Assembly: GCA_029582165.1 (NCBI GenBank) | Contig: CM055877.1 | Location: 23,325,355-23,389,354 of the forward strand | Direction: 5' to 3' | DNA length: 64,000 nt | DNA from: Portulaca oleracea | Lineage: Eukaryota > Streptophyta > Magnoliopsida > Caryophyllales > Portulacaceae | Part shown: piece after piece, positions 11,195-25,254 of the stretch | Numbering within the stretch: the stretch's first letter is position 1 | How the letters are laid out: each line of letters starts with the position of its first letter | The notes under the pieces: model-generated | Databases searched by the model: none | Seen by the model: the letters and a program-made list of their open reading frames with translations, nothing else | What the model was told of the DNA's origin: nothing | Program-made: the position numbers and the translations under genes

Positions 11195-13870
11195 AATAGG
11201 GGGAGACAGCCACACAACATTTGGCAGACTGCTGCACCGATAGACCCTAGCCAATACCCCAACAGGACACGACTTGAACCGGGGGGGGGGGGGAGAGGAG
11301 GATTGGTAAGATGATCACATAAAAATCTATGTACATTCATCTAGAATTGGTTTTATTAACCTTATTTGCTTTTTCGTAACGAATGAATATGTTCGCTGAC
11401 ATGCGTTTAGCACGCTTTATTAGAGAACAAAGTCGTAGCCACGCGAATGGGAAGCTTGCATTGAAATGGGACAAACGAGATAAAGCTACATTGTGGGCGG
11501 ACTTCTGTGTAAGTAATTATGCAAATTGGAATATGATTTTCTTATACGTAATACTCGTTTAACAAATCACTAATTAATTCATTTCATACAACGTCATTAT
11601 ATGTGGGATGAAGACCTCACACGAGACGTGCTTAGTGAGTGGCACACGAAGTTGTGCGACCGGACTGCTAATTCTGGGTACAAGGTCAGGACAAAAAAGA
11701 GGACGGACCCTGTACTATATATGAGCGATGCGAACCATGATAGAATGTTGGAGGAATCCCAAACCGAAGATTTCATTCGACGGTCTAATGCGGCCAAAGC
11801 AAACCGGAATTTGGAAAAAGAGGTCAATTGCAGGGTGCACGTCGGCTCGGTCTCGGCAGCGACCTATATGAAGAAGAAGGTGAACCCTATACTGGCACAA
11901 TTAATAAAATTATATGTATACATTAACTAGTATGAACTCTTTAAACAATTGTTTCCATTTACTGTTCTCACTTTTAGGCTGCCGAGGGGGTATTCCTGAA
12001 ATTGTCCGATGTCCACGCCCATATCCACTGTGGGTGATATGCTGCAGGGAATCCGTTGTGGAGTTCCACACCGTCCGCCACACTTGATGTAAGTTTCATT
12101 CACAAGAACTCTATCTTGAATTCCTGGATGTTTGTTTTAAAAGTGGTTGAGATGCTAAATGCACAACGATCGACATTCGTACGTCACAAGCAAATGATGA
12201 ATTATACATATAACTCTGACAACTTGTTGATCACTACAAAGCTGAATTTGTATTTAAATATGTGCCTTTAATTAAGTTAACCAATGCAGTTGGGAGTCGC
12301 GTAAAGTTGTTGCTAATCTAACCTAATTACTAACTTAATTACTCATAATTATGTCACATCCATTTTAGTATCCATTTAAGTACCTTTTCCATGAAATTCA
12401 TTGTAGTTCGTCGCTAATCAACATATTGAAAAGTTGCGGAATATCATCCTCAATCTCTGAAATGTTGTTTTAGCACGCTTCAAATTCATTTGAAACTACG
12501 ACATGGAAAAAGTAAATAGGATATTTGTAATGTTTCGAGCTGAGCAATAAGTAAGTTAACATTTCTAGTAGCTTAGAACTGGTTGAGTTTGAATTATTTT
12601 GGTAGTTATTAGTAAGTGAGTTAGTTATTATGTTTGGTTAGGAACAATTTTACGCGACTGCCAACTTTATAGGTTAACTTAATCAAATGCATGTCTTCAA
12701 ATGCAAATGCAGCTTTGTTATGAGGAACAAGAGGTCAAAGTTTTATGTACAACTCATCTTGAGTTTGCGACGTAGCAATGCTAGTTGTGACGGATTCAGT
12801 TTCAGAAAAACTTATGGAACGAATACCAAGGAACTCAATCTTGATTTCCTTAGTGTTAGTTTCATAAGTTTTTTCCGAAACTGAATGCATCACGACCAGC
12901 ATTCCTACATCGCAAGCTCATGATGAGTTGTATGTAAAACTTTGACCTTTTGTTCCTCATAACAAAGTTGTTTTTGCGTTTGAAGACATGCCTTTGATTA
13001 AGTTAACCTATAATGTTGGTAGTGTAAATTTGTTGCTAATCTAACCTAATTGCTAACTTAATTACTCGTAACTCCAAATGAAGACATAAATTATATATGA
13101 TTATCTCACATCCATTTAAGTACTCAACAACCAGTTGCGACATAAGTAAATAGGTCAAGACATTATAAGTCTATTTTGAATGTGAATGGGGATGCTCATG
13201 TGTTCAAATTGGATGAGGATTTGTAGGGTTTATGGGTTAATTTATGTCACAACTGGCCATTGCATTCTAGTTTTCAGATGGTAAGGCTATAAGGTAGGAA
13301 ATATTTTAGTTTTAAGGGAGGTTCTTCTAGATTTTCATCAGTTGATGTTTGCCCCAAGGCTATATCATTTACTAGTGCTCAATACTTGTTTGTTCCTTCG
13401 TTTGCTTCATTCTTTTATTCACATACATATATATATAAACATGATTTGGTGCAAGCTGTAAATTATATATATATGATACTTTACAGTTTGTATGCCTACA
13501 AAAAAACATTTTGCAACAATGTTCTGAGCGTGGCATCCAGGAGAACTCTCCGAAAGCCAGGGAGTCGTACCTCAAGTTGGCCCAGGGGTACAAACCTAAA
13601 GACCAAGCTATTTATGGTATTGGTAGTGCAACATCAATGTTCTACCAAACTCCACCCCCTGCCCAAGGTAGTTCGTCTAGTAGTGTCGGTGCAACCCCCT
13701 CCTCCATGAATGCTATTCTTATGGATCGAGTTGCTGCATATGGGGCCAAGCTCTCCCAAATGCAAAGCCATTTGACTCAGGTTTCGCAAAACCAACAACC
13801 CGATAGTTCTTATTCCCCATCTCAATATTTAAACATATCTGGATCACCCCGACCCCCTCCCCAACAATGA
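11195..13870 (+). pseudogene. CACTA second gene, PTTA/En/Spm-type transposase protein
   Basis: Exon-like pieces on plus: 11195-11314 (GRQPHNIWQTAAPIDPSQ, ending in a G-run), 11396-11513 (RLARFIREQ, LWADFC), 11598-11900 (MWDEDLTRDVLSEWHTKLC then HVGSVSAATYMKK) and 13511-13870 (KDQAIYGIGSAT followed by a Gln/Pro/Ser-rich tail with KLSQMQSHLTQV). The pattern resembles the plant En/Spm-associated protein that binds subterminal repeats. The middle, about 11930-13490, has no coding similarity and contains three copies of one repeat arm, so it is either a long intron or an insertion. The annotation rests on recognised words, not on a full alignment. Confidence 0.7.
12110..13165. repeat. Three-armed repeat: direct copies flanking an inverted copy
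   Basis: Arms B (about 12610-12830) and C (about 12850-13060) are inverted copies; shared words are TTGTTATGAGGAACAA, GGTCAAAGTTTTA and GCATGTCTTCAAA. Arm A (about 12130-12400) is a diverged direct copy of C, sharing AGTTGTTGCTAATCTAACC-type text at 12305 and 13027. B and C alone form a foldback element with arms of roughly 200 bp. The block lies in the non-coding middle of the second CACTA gene. Confidence 0.65.
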
Positions 13871-14089
13871 AACTTATGAATGTTTGTCTTATGAATGTTT
13901 AGTTAGGACCTTGAATTGGTGAAGTTGTTTAATATATGTATGAAACTTATATATATGTATGAATGTTTAATATTAGATATGTATAATTATGTTATGTATG
14001 AAACTGACAAGTGGATGAATATGCAGTTGATTATGTATACGCATATGTATATGTATATGGTAATATAATAATAGCAACGACCGATAATT

Positions 14090-14467
14090 CATAAACATAG
14101 CGACCAATACAGCGTGATTATAAACTATACTACCACAATCTTGAACTTTTTTTAAAAAAATTAATTAAAATCAGCGACCGATAGCATATCAGTCGCTAAG
14201 TATTGGTCTTCAATACCGAGTGATACTTAGCGACCGATTCGTTATCGGTCGCTAAGCTTGCGACCGATAGCGTATCAGTCGCTAATGCCGATATCCATCG
14301 CAAACATAGCGACCGATACGTATTGGTCGCCCAGGTCGACGGGCGACTAATATTCAGTGATCGATACGTATTGATCGCTAGTCTCGTTCGCCCGCCCTCT
14401 CCAACGAATGATAGAGGCCTATAGCGACCGATATAAACAGTCGCCGCATGTCGTTTCTTTTGTAGTG
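14090..14467 (+). repeat. CACTA subterminal repeats and right terminal inverted repeat
   Basis: GCGACCGATA...TATCGGTCGC-like decamers recur in both orientations at least eight times between 14174 and 14436, for example GCGACCGATACGTATTGGTC near 14309. The terminus on minus is CACTACAAAAGAAACGAC. The adjacent 3 bases AAC (14468-14470) would be the target duplication. Such repeats are binding sites for the transposon-encoded proteins in this superfamily. Confidence 0.85.
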
Positions 14468-16353
<1,886 letters not shown>

Positions 16354-16887
16354 CTTTATATCCATTTTGATCTAACAAACCAAACTTACATTTTTGCTAA
16401 TGACATACCATACTTAACATAATATTTTTTTGATTGAACCCCCACCACTTTCCGATCACCGAAAATGACGTGGAATTTGTTGTGCTGAGGTGGACTGTTT
16501 TATAGCCAAAAAATAAAAGAAAATTGTTGATGGCTTGTGTTTGTGCTGAGGTGGAGTGTTCTGACTCACAATTTCCCCCTCTCCCTCAAAAAACTTACAG
16601 TAAAAATTAAACCCAGCTCGAACAAAAATAATCCCCCACCAAAAAAAATGAAAATCCTCCTTAATCTTAATAGATGTCGTACTGTTCCATTAAACACACT
16701 GCCATCAACAATTTCCTTTTATTTTTTGGCTATAAAACAGTCCACCTCATCACAAAAAATTCCACGTCATTTTTCCGGTGACCGGAAAGTAGTGGAGGTT
16801 CAATCAAAAAAATATAATGTTAAGTATGGTATGTCATTAACAAAAAGGTAAGTTTGGTTTGTTAGATAGATCAAAATGGATATAAAG
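16354..16887. mobile_element. Foldback element with long inverted arms
   Basis: The left end CTTTATATCCATTTTGATC (16354) is matched by the right end GATCAAAATGGATATAAAG (to 16887). Arms continue inwards for about 180 bp with shared words (GACATACCATACTTAACAT, ATTCCACGTCAT, TTTATAGCCAAAAAATAAAA). There is no transposase frame. I could not find a convincing target-site duplication, so the superfamily is open. Confidence 0.75.
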
Positions 16888-18480
16888 TCATGTTAAGCGA
16901 TCTCAAGTCATGTCAGATTGGACTCGTCAATTTTCGAATTTGATTAGTTTACTGTTTCAAGTCAAAAAATTGTGTTCAAAATCTTGAGCTTTACGGGTGA
17001 TTCAGTTTAGGTCGGGTCAATTTATGTGAGACCTATTACCAACTATCACCACAAAAGTCATTTTCTTTTAGGATTGAAAATCCTTTGGAATTGTGAAGAT
17101 TAAATGACATACGTTTCTATAAACTTGATCATCAAAGAAAAAATCAAATCTAATCAAATAATAAATCCAAGGTACATGCTTAATTCATGTTCCATAGTAC
17201 ATGATTAAACTTGTCCTATATATCTTGACGTACGTGCACAAGTTCTTGAGCTTTCAAGTAAAGGATTCATGATAAGAACATGGCTTCTAAAGTAGCCTTC
17301 TAATTGAATGAGTCAAATTAGACTTTAATGGTCCTATTTCTTATGTGCAATAACAAAATTTAGTACAATAAGAGTGTAATAAGAGTGTATTTTGCGTAAA
17401 AGAAAACTATTTTCTTTGAAAATGATTTTCTTTAATTTATATTGATTGTGATTTTAACCAAAGTCATGATATATTTTTCTTCAAATATATTCATTTATAT
17501 TAAAATAATATTCATAAAATAATTTTAAAATAACATACCACAAAATGGTTTTTCAGGAAAATGATTCATTGAAAAATAATTTTTCTAGAAAATAAATTTT
17601 CAATCGATACTCTCACCTGTTTGGTAGAAGGAAAAGTAATTTTTTGGAAAATGATGGTGGAGTTGACGCTTGTGAAGAATGATCGGTGGGAGAATTTGAG
17701 AGAGGAGAAGGGCAGTAAGGGTGGATGTGGGTTGAATATTGGGGTTGAAAGAAAGATGGATAGTGGTAATTAAAAGGTGGGGCAGATGGTTTCTAGGAGA
17801 CACTATTGCACTTGGGACTCAATGGAGGTGGTGGGGAACAATGGTTAGTGGTGATGGAGGTTGAATGTTAGAGTTTAAGAGAGAGTTGAATGAGGATTTG
17901 AGAAAAGAGATAATGGAAAGGAGGTGTGGTGGTCGCGTCTAGCGCTAGCGGTGCTTCCATCGAAGATTGGGTAGGGCGATAGAGAAAGTAGGGTGGAGGC
18001 AGTATATGGTGGTGGCAGGGAAGACGTGAGAGTTGAGGGAGAAAGAGAATTTGTGCAGGAGTGGAGATGAAAAGAGAGAGAGTGAGTGGTTGCGTGGGCC
18101 TTACCAGTGGCCCGATATTTGTTGAATTTAGTTTTTATTATATGAACATCATAGTTGACTCATTCATAAAAGAAGGTTATTTTAGTTTAAGGATGTTCAT
18201 TTTAATTTTAATTTTAGTTTTTTTTGCTTACTATTTGAAAAAACCCGTAAGTTACATAAGACATAATATTAATGTTAGTTTTAAAATTTAATATTTTATT
18301 GTATATATATTTCATTTGAAAATTGTGATAATATATGTGTTCATTCTACATTACAACAATCCATATGCTTAGTAAAAAAATATGAAGCACATAATATCAT
18401 GAGATGAGAAAATTCATAACTTGCTTTAAACCCTTTGATGATTTATTTAGCATCCATGCAACACAGAGTCTAAGGGCTAG
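16888..18480. other. AT-rich DNA with a G-rich patch, no gene seen
   Basis: 17640-18080 is G/GA-rich (GGTGG words). No frame resembles a known protein on either strand. Confidence 0.5.
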
Positions 18481-18483
18481 TAC

Positions 18484-18521
18484 ACACTACACACTACACA
18501 CACACACGCGCACACACACAT
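18484..18521. repeat. Short AC-rich microsatellite
   Basis: An interrupted run of CACACA words with two ACGCG interruptions. Confidence 0.8.
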
Positions 18522-19895
18522 TTTTCATATGTTCTCGATAGCCAATGTGATCCATGAGAGATTGGGAACTCAAAAATTCGAAGAAAATCAACCCAAGACA
18601 CATCAAGTACCAACATCAACCTTGGCCACCAAGTAGAACTTACAACACATCTCAACGCCTAACAATGGAGTATATCTAGGTCTCAAACACACCAAATTAA
18701 CAAAAACTTAGCAAGATATGAACAATCTATAACGAATACTCACCAATATTGAACTTAGAGTTCAAGAGATACATAAAGGCTAGCCCACCAACACCCATTG
18801 AGACTCCATTGCAACCCTCACTAAGGTTGAAGAAGGTATTCCACACTACAAGTTCTAAAGGGGGTACTCTAACCCACCACCAAGAACATTCAAGGATAAA
18901 GAAAGAGAGATCTTGAGGAATAAGGTTTGCAAATACCCAATGTTTTCCATTCAAAATGTCAAAGTTGTGATTCTATTGAGAACCAATACAAATATAATAT
19001 AACTATATAAGGGGGTGGGGAGGAGAGAAACAGTTGAAAAACTCAGCAGATGCGTAAAACATGGTTAGGTGCGGCTACTGCCTAACCCAAGACCTAGCTA
19101 AAGAGAGAAGAAGCGAGGCAAGACTGACGTCTCACCAGCTGCAGCTAGCGCCTCCTCCATTCTTCACTCTTCCTTCAATTTTTCTTCTGTTAGCTTTCTT
19201 CCCGAGTCCTTTAGCTGAAAAACGACTATTTAAATTCGGCCCTTACTATAATATTTTGAACCTTTTTTAAGGGGTTTATTCTACATAAATATACAAAATT
19301 CTCTCAATATATAATATTTTGAACCTTTTTTTCTGGACTAATGGTGTCGATGGGCACTCCTAGCTCCCACACATATCCACCCATCCACTATAATAATAAT
19401 AACCTTCAAAGTGATGACTAATTATTTGTTTTTCATAGAATAAGCAAAGAAACGGTCAGAAATTTATTTGAAAAAAGGGGAAAATAAGCATTTGTGATAG
19501 AGTTAAGTACTTGTGTGTGATAACAGAAGCGAACAAATGTTTTTTTTTTCTTTTGTGTATGTGATGAAACAGACATCCTTGTCATAGAATAAGCATTTGT
19601 GAATGGTAAAATAGATGTTGTGATTAAATATATATGTGTAGCAAAATAAGTTGACAAAATAAATATTTGTAAGTAACACAATAAGCATACGTGTGATAAA
19701 TAAACATCAGGTATTTTATGGTATGATAACCAAATTATAAAAATCAAAATAAAAAATAAAAAATATATTTGAAACTAAAATATATTTCAAAAAAGGTTTA
19801 CAAACTAAATGTGCATGTAAAGAATGTTGAAAATAAAAAGTTAATATAATTTAATAGAATATTTTAAACTAAAATCTATAAGTGAGTGTCCATTA
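18522..19895. other. Intergenic DNA, no gene seen
   Basis: No recognisable coding similarity, terminal repeats or RNA gene was seen in this stretch. Confidence 0.5.
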
Positions 19896-19904
19896 TTATA
19901 AATA

Positions 19905-20286
19905 CCAACTTTGGGGGTATTGGAGACTAATAATACAAACTATTTTCTTGGACACTAGTAGTACCAACTATCGACCTGTTTTCCTCCAACAGTACACGAC
20001 CGAGTTGTTATAGTTTTAACTCATTGGAAAGATGACGTGGCTCCATGATGTGTGACGTGGAAGGCGGATGTTGGGTAGAAAATGTTGACGTGGACATTAA
20101 CATGCGTTCCATGTCACATATTATGGAGCAGCATCATCTTTTCGATGAGTTAAAACCATAACAATTCGACGGTGTACTATTAGAGGAAAATAGGTCAATA
20201 GTTCGTACTGCTAGTGTCCAAGAAAATAGTTTGTATTATTAATATCCAATACCCCCAAAGTTGGTATTATTGATGTCCGAAAACCC
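19905..20286. mobile_element. Foldback MITE, possible Mutator type
   Basis: Inverted arms pair CCAACTTTGGGGGTATTGG (19905) with CCAATACCCCCAAAGTTGG (20247-20265) and continue inwards for about 100 bp (AATAATACAAACTATTTTC, GAGTTAAAACCATAACAA-type words). The identical 9-mer TTATAAATA flanks the unit (19896-19904, 20287-20295), the duplication length made by Mutator transposases. On minus the right terminus starts GGGTTTTCGGACAT, like the MITEs at 48980 and 51135. The left arm lacks about the first 22 bases, so the 9-mer could be chance. Confidence 0.6.
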
Positions 20287-20364
20287 TTATAAATATTATG
20301 GGAAAAGTTGGTGTCTGTTATTACTTACCCCTTTAAACAATAGAGACTTAATTTATGCATGCCC

Positions 20365-20533
20365 TGTATAATGATAGATCAGAGAAATATGAGAGAATTT
20401 TTTGTGTATGTCATCTCAATACATTACAAGGGATATATATAGCATATAGACAGTAGGTTGTTGTAACTACCTAACAGACACATAACAAACTAACAACCAA
20501 GGCTATGCTCCTAACTCCTGAATATAGTTAACA
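20365..20533 (-). repeat. Copia 3' LTR, 169 bp
   Basis: Begins TGTATAATGATAG and ends TATAGTTAACA on plus. It matches the LTR at 25255-25441 apart from short indels and a few substitutions. Confidence 0.9.
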
Positions 20534-20545
20534 CCCCCCCCCCCT

Positions 20546-22026
20546 TCAAGGTAAGATTGGGGAAGAATCAAGCAATCCTAGCCTTGAACTCAAGAACTGA
20601 TGCTGAACTTCACCAAGTGCTTTAGTAAAAAGATCAGCCTGTTGATCATGTGTAGATATGCGGTGTGTCTGTAAAAAAACCTTCTTGAATCTTATCCCTT
20701 GTATAGTGACAATCGATGTTGATATGTTTGTTACGTTCGTGAAACACTGGATTTGCTGCAATATGGAGTGCAGCTTGATTGTCATAGTAGAGATGAACAG
20801 GTAGAGTGCATGATATACCAAAATTTCTAAATAGAGCAGAAATCCATACAAGTTCTGAAGTTGTGGCTGACATACTTTTGATATTCTACCTCAGCAGAAG
20901 ATTTAGCTACAGTGGGCTGCTTCTTGGTTTTTCAGGATATGAGAGAATCACCAGAAAGATTCAATATCCAGTGAGGGATCTGGAAGAGAACTTGCATGAT
21001 GCCCAGTCAGCATCACAGTATGCTTGAACAGAAAGATCAGTGCCAGCAGGATAAAAAAGCCCTTTATTGAGTGTGCCTTTGAGATACTTCAATACATGCA
21101 ATGTTGCATCAAAGTGTGGCTTTCTAGGATCTTGTAGGAAATGACTCAGATGTTGAATGGAATATGATATGTCAGGCCTAGTGATAGTAAGGTACAAAAG
21201 CCTGCCAATAATTCTACAGTATTGACTTGGATCTTCAAGGACATCACCATCAATGGATAACTTCAAACCCTTAGGAAAAGGGAATGTGCTAGGTTTAGTA
21301 TCTAACATTCCAGCATCCAGCAAGATATCATGAATATATTTTCTTTGATTTAAAAAGGATCCAGCTGAAGAACGTGATATCTCAATCCTAAGAAAATATC
21401 TTGCCAATACCAAATCTTTGATGGTGAAGGCACTGTGTAGAGATTTTTTCAGGCTATTGATTCCATCAGTATCATTACCTGAAATAAGCAAGTCATCCAC
21501 ATATACAAGAATACAAGTAAAGAGACCATCTTTGGATAGAGTAAACAGAGAATAGTCACTTTTAGATTGTAAGAAACCATGACCAAGAAGAAACTTGGTG
21601 AGTTCTTGATTTCATTGCATGGACGCCTGCTTAAGACCATATAAAGATCGCTGCAATTTGCATACTTCCCCTGGCTTGGCTGCTGTGTACCCATCAGGAG
21701 GCTCTATGTACACTTCTTCATCAATATAGCCATGGAGGAATGCATTGTTGATGTCTAACTGGTGCAATGGCCAGTTCTTAGTGGTTGCCAAGGCAGTAAA
21801 AACCCTTACAGTAGTAAGTTTTTCCATTGGGGAAAAAGTATGCTTGTAATCCATATCCTTTACATGCTCAAATCCTCTTATGACCAATCGAGCCTTATGC
21901 CTCTCCACACTTCCATCAGCTCTATACTTGGTCTTATAGACCCATTTTGATGTCAAAGCCTTGTGGCCAACATGCAATTGAGTGAGCTGCCAAGTGTGGT
22001 TTTGTTCCAAAGCATGGAGTTCTTAC
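20546..22026 (-). pseudogene. Copia reverse transcriptase and RNase H, broken
   Basis: The RT begins near 22010 (TWQLTQL, KWVYKTKYRADGSVERHKARLV). It continues with LDINNAFLHGYIDEEVYIEPP and LYGLKQA, the first catalytic region, to a stop near 21615. It resumes after a frame change with the YVDD-equivalent VDDLLISGND (near 21490-21500) and LTITRPDISYSI to 20961. RNase H occupies 20546-20873 (SELVWISALF, YYDNQAALHIA, TKALGE). At least three stops or frameshifts break it. It is the C-terminal part of the polyprotein, ending about 12 bp before the polypurine tract. Confidence 0.88.
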
Positions 22027-22680
22027 TGCATTGCATCATTCCATTTTGGATACTGTTTAGCTTGATGATAAGAACAAGGTTCCGGAGTTTGTAAAACATT
22101 AACCAAGGATGCCACATAAGAAGGAGTGAGATGTGCCAGGTTAACAAAGGACAAAAAGGATAAATAATGAGTAGATGTGGATGAATTATGTGAAGCAATA
22201 GATGTTAGGATAGAGGGTAAAGTTGTTGCTGGATTGATGGAGGGGCACTGATAGTCTTTCATCCAAGCCGGTGCTGCCTTTTGTCGTGTAGATTTTCTGA
22301 GAATAGGATTTGGTGGAGGAATGGAAATATATGTGGAAGAAGGAGGGTTAGAAGGAGAAGAGGAAGTTGATGAAGAAGTAGAGGTGGAAGGAAGATTAGA
22401 AGAATGATTAGAAGATGGACTGACTATAGGAGATGAATTAGTTATGGGAAAAGAAGTTGTTGGACTGTGTAAAACAATTTCAGAAGAAGAGTAAGTATTA
22501 TCAGTGACATTATGAGTGTTAGAAAGAGGAAAATTAGGAGATGTAGAAGGAGTGTCTTCAGAAAAGAAATGTCAGTAACAAGAAGGAAGAATAGTGGAAT
22601 GAGATTCCTGACAAGATTGATGTGAATTGGTGACATTTTGTTGAAAAGGAAAAATATTCTCTGAAAACAAAACATCTCGG

Positions 22681-23650
22681 CTATGAAAAATTGGTTTTGT
22701 TATCTAAATCATACAGTTTATAGCCTTTGAAACCAAAAGTATATCCAAGAAGAATGCATTTTCTGGCCCTAGAATCAAACTTGTTAGAAACAGTGAGGTT
22801 TTCAGCAAAACATAAGCATCCTGGCACACGTAAATTGCTATAATCTGGAGGTTTGTTGGGCAACATTTCAAAAGGAGTTTTCCAAATTTTTTCATGGGAA
22901 GTAAATTTATTAGGTGAGTAGCAGAAAGAATACCCCAAAAGTATTTAGGTAAATTTGCATGAAATCTGATAGCTCGTGCAGTTTCTAAGAGATGTCTATG
23001 TTTTCTTTCTGCAATACCATTTTGTTGAGGAGTATGAGCAATAGAATTTTGATGTAATATGCCTTTGTCATGAAAAAAATTTGGCAAACAGAATTAAGAA
23101 ACTCAGTACCATTATCACTCCTGATGGTTTTAATTTTTGAAGAAAATTGTGTTTCAATCATATTGTAAAACTGAATAATTGCATGTTTTGCTTGAGATTT
23201 GTTTTGGAAAAGGTATGTCCAGGTAGTTCTTGTGTAATCATCCACTATAGTTAAAAAATAATGAGCACCAGAAATAGATGCAATCTTGTAAGGACCCCAT
23301 AGATCTATGTGAACAATTTGAAAAGGAATAGAAGTCTTGATACTGCTTTAATTAAAGGGTAATCTGTTCATTTTTGCCATTACACAAGTTTCACAATCAA
23401 GATCAGAAGGAATGTAAGGTTTACACCAATTAATATGATGTAGAGTAGAACAAGAAGTATGACCAAGCCTAGCATGAATGATTTCTGGGCTTGGTATGCT
23501 ACAAGAGGAAGGATTAAGGGAAAAATTGACAAGACCAGAATCTCCATTCTCAGGATATTGTGATGATATTGCAGCTTTAGCATTGGATGTAAACCTGTAC
23601 AGACCACCTTGTTGAGTAGCAACAGTAATCACTCTCTTAGTTGTATGGTC
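22681..23650 (-). pseudogene. Copia integrase, broken
   Basis: The N-terminal zinc-binding region shows HARLGHTSC ... CETCVMAK (near 23360-23490). The catalytic core shows VDDYTRTTW (Asp, near 23245), RSDNGTEFLN (Asp, near 23110) and HTPQQNGIAERKHRHLLE (Glu, near 23015). Frameshifts near 23070 and 22930 and a stop near 23350 split it. Downstream, 22040-22680 is low-complexity and Ser/Pro-rich, the usual linker between integrase and RT. Confidence 0.85.
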
Positions 23651-24035
23651 CTGAATCAGACATTATGTAGGATAAAAGACATCAAATAGATTCAGGTCAG
23701 TAAGAAGCTTAGAAACAGGTAAAAGACTGAATTGGAAGCTTGGCACAAGCAAACCTTTATTCAAAACAAGAGTAGAGGTAATGTGAATCTGACCAGCTTA
23801 AGTTACTCTTTATAGAGCCATCAGGAAGGGCAATTGAGATAGGTTTAGGAAGAGTATATAAGTGGTTAAAGAAATGAGGGTTATAGGTCATATGGTTAGT
23901 GGCTCATGTATCAATGATCCAAGAACTCTTGTAATTATCATTCAAAACACAACAAGCACCAGAATGATTAGATACTAGAGAAGAATTACCTGCAAAGTGA
24001 ACAAAACCTTGGTAATTATCACTTGACTGATCACC

Positions 24036-25157
24036 TTACTTGTTATTCTTCATCAGCTTATACACTTCTTGGGCCAAGGTTTGCAAATCAATCTGATTTG
24101 TTCCACCATTATGCTTGCCATATTCATTGTCATCAAGGGGATCATTCAGAATCTCCTGCTCTTGCACTGAAACATGAGCAACTACTTTCTTGTTCTTCCC
24201 TTTCAACTTCTCATACCATTCAGGAAAACCATGCAAAATGAAGCATTGGTCTATAGTATGTCCAGTTCTTTTACAATGATTGCGATACTTGTTTTGCTTC
24301 TGTTGTTGCTTGGTATCCTTCTTGGTTTCTTTGTTTCTGCTGCTGTTTTGCCCTGCATATCCTCGAGCTAAGAATCTTGTTTCAGAATCTTGATTATTGT
24401 TTCTAGCAGCTACAGCAACAATCTCCTTCCCATACATCAATCCACCAGCTACTTTCTTTTGTTGCTCAATTGTTTCTACCATCTGACAAGCTTTGCTGAC
24501 ATTAGGCAAAGGATCCATCAAAAGAATCTAGCCTTTGATGGTATCATAACCATCATTTAAATGCAGAAGAAACTGACAAACTGCATTAGTCTTTGGTTTT
24601 GATCCAACTCAAGGGTTTTCTGAATGGCTTTGCAATTTGGGTGAGCTGTTTTGCAATCACATAGAGGAATACCACTCAAGTCTGCCAACTTATCCCATAA
24701 CTTCTTCAACTTGGTATAATAGACAGCTACACTATCATTCCCTTGAAATAACTCTGAAATTTCTCCCTGTATCTTGAATAATAGAGGACCATTACTCTGT
24801 CCAAAGCGTTCATTTAATTCATCCCATAAAGATTTTGCAAAATCAAGGTAAATGAAAGCATCAGACAGAGAAGGTTCTATAGAATTCAATATCCAACTAA
24901 CAACCATACTATCACACCTCATCCATTGCTCATAAAGAGGATCTGTAACACTAGGTTTAGTGCATTTACCATCGATAAATTCAAGCTTGACCTTGGTACG
25001 CAAAGACATTTGAGCAGCTCGACTCTACTTCTGGAAGTTAGTTCCATTCATCTTGACATTTGTCAACTGCATTCTTGGATGATACGAGGGATGCAGATAG
25101 AGGGGATCATTGTGAAATGATTCCAATCGAGCAGCTAAGATTGAATCATCAGCCATG
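24036..25157 (-). pseudogene. Copia gag with zinc knuckle, broken
   Basis: A frame from ATG near 25157 (MADDSILAARLESFHND) meets a TAG near 25028, continues to 24557 as a copia-type gag domain (DPLYEQWMRCDSMVVSWILNS, FAKSLWDELNERFGQ) and resumes at 24521-24036 with the nucleocapsid pattern HCKRTGHTIDQCF. Gag would form the virus-like particle and package RNA. Its start lies about 90 bp downstream (minus) of the primer-binding site. Protease, expected at 23650-24030, is present only as scattered stop-ridden traces. Confidence 0.82.
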
Positions 25158-25254
25158 ATCACAATGATTGAAAGAAAAAAAACACCTCTTTGAATCAGAA
25201 CAGAAGTGATCAAAGAGAGAAAAACAACGCGGAAAAGCCTTAGCTCTGATACCA

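Larger units (their letters stand above)
4325..14467 (+). mobile_element. CACTA (En/Spm-type) transposon, left end missing
   Basis: A cut-and-paste DNA transposon read on the plus strand. The right terminus is clear: on minus, 14467 begins CACTACAAAAGAAACGAC, preceded by a field of subterminal GCGACCGAT repeats (14100-14460), as in this superfamily. Two genes follow the usual order: a TNP2-type transposase (4325-10958) and a PTTA/En/Spm-type second protein (11195-13870). I found no CACTA terminus between 2300 and 4330. The left end is therefore lost, perhaps in the rearrangement that placed the truncated copia next to it. The transposase is interrupted by a solo LTR and both genes are decayed, so the copy cannot be autonomous. 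Confidence 0.85.
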
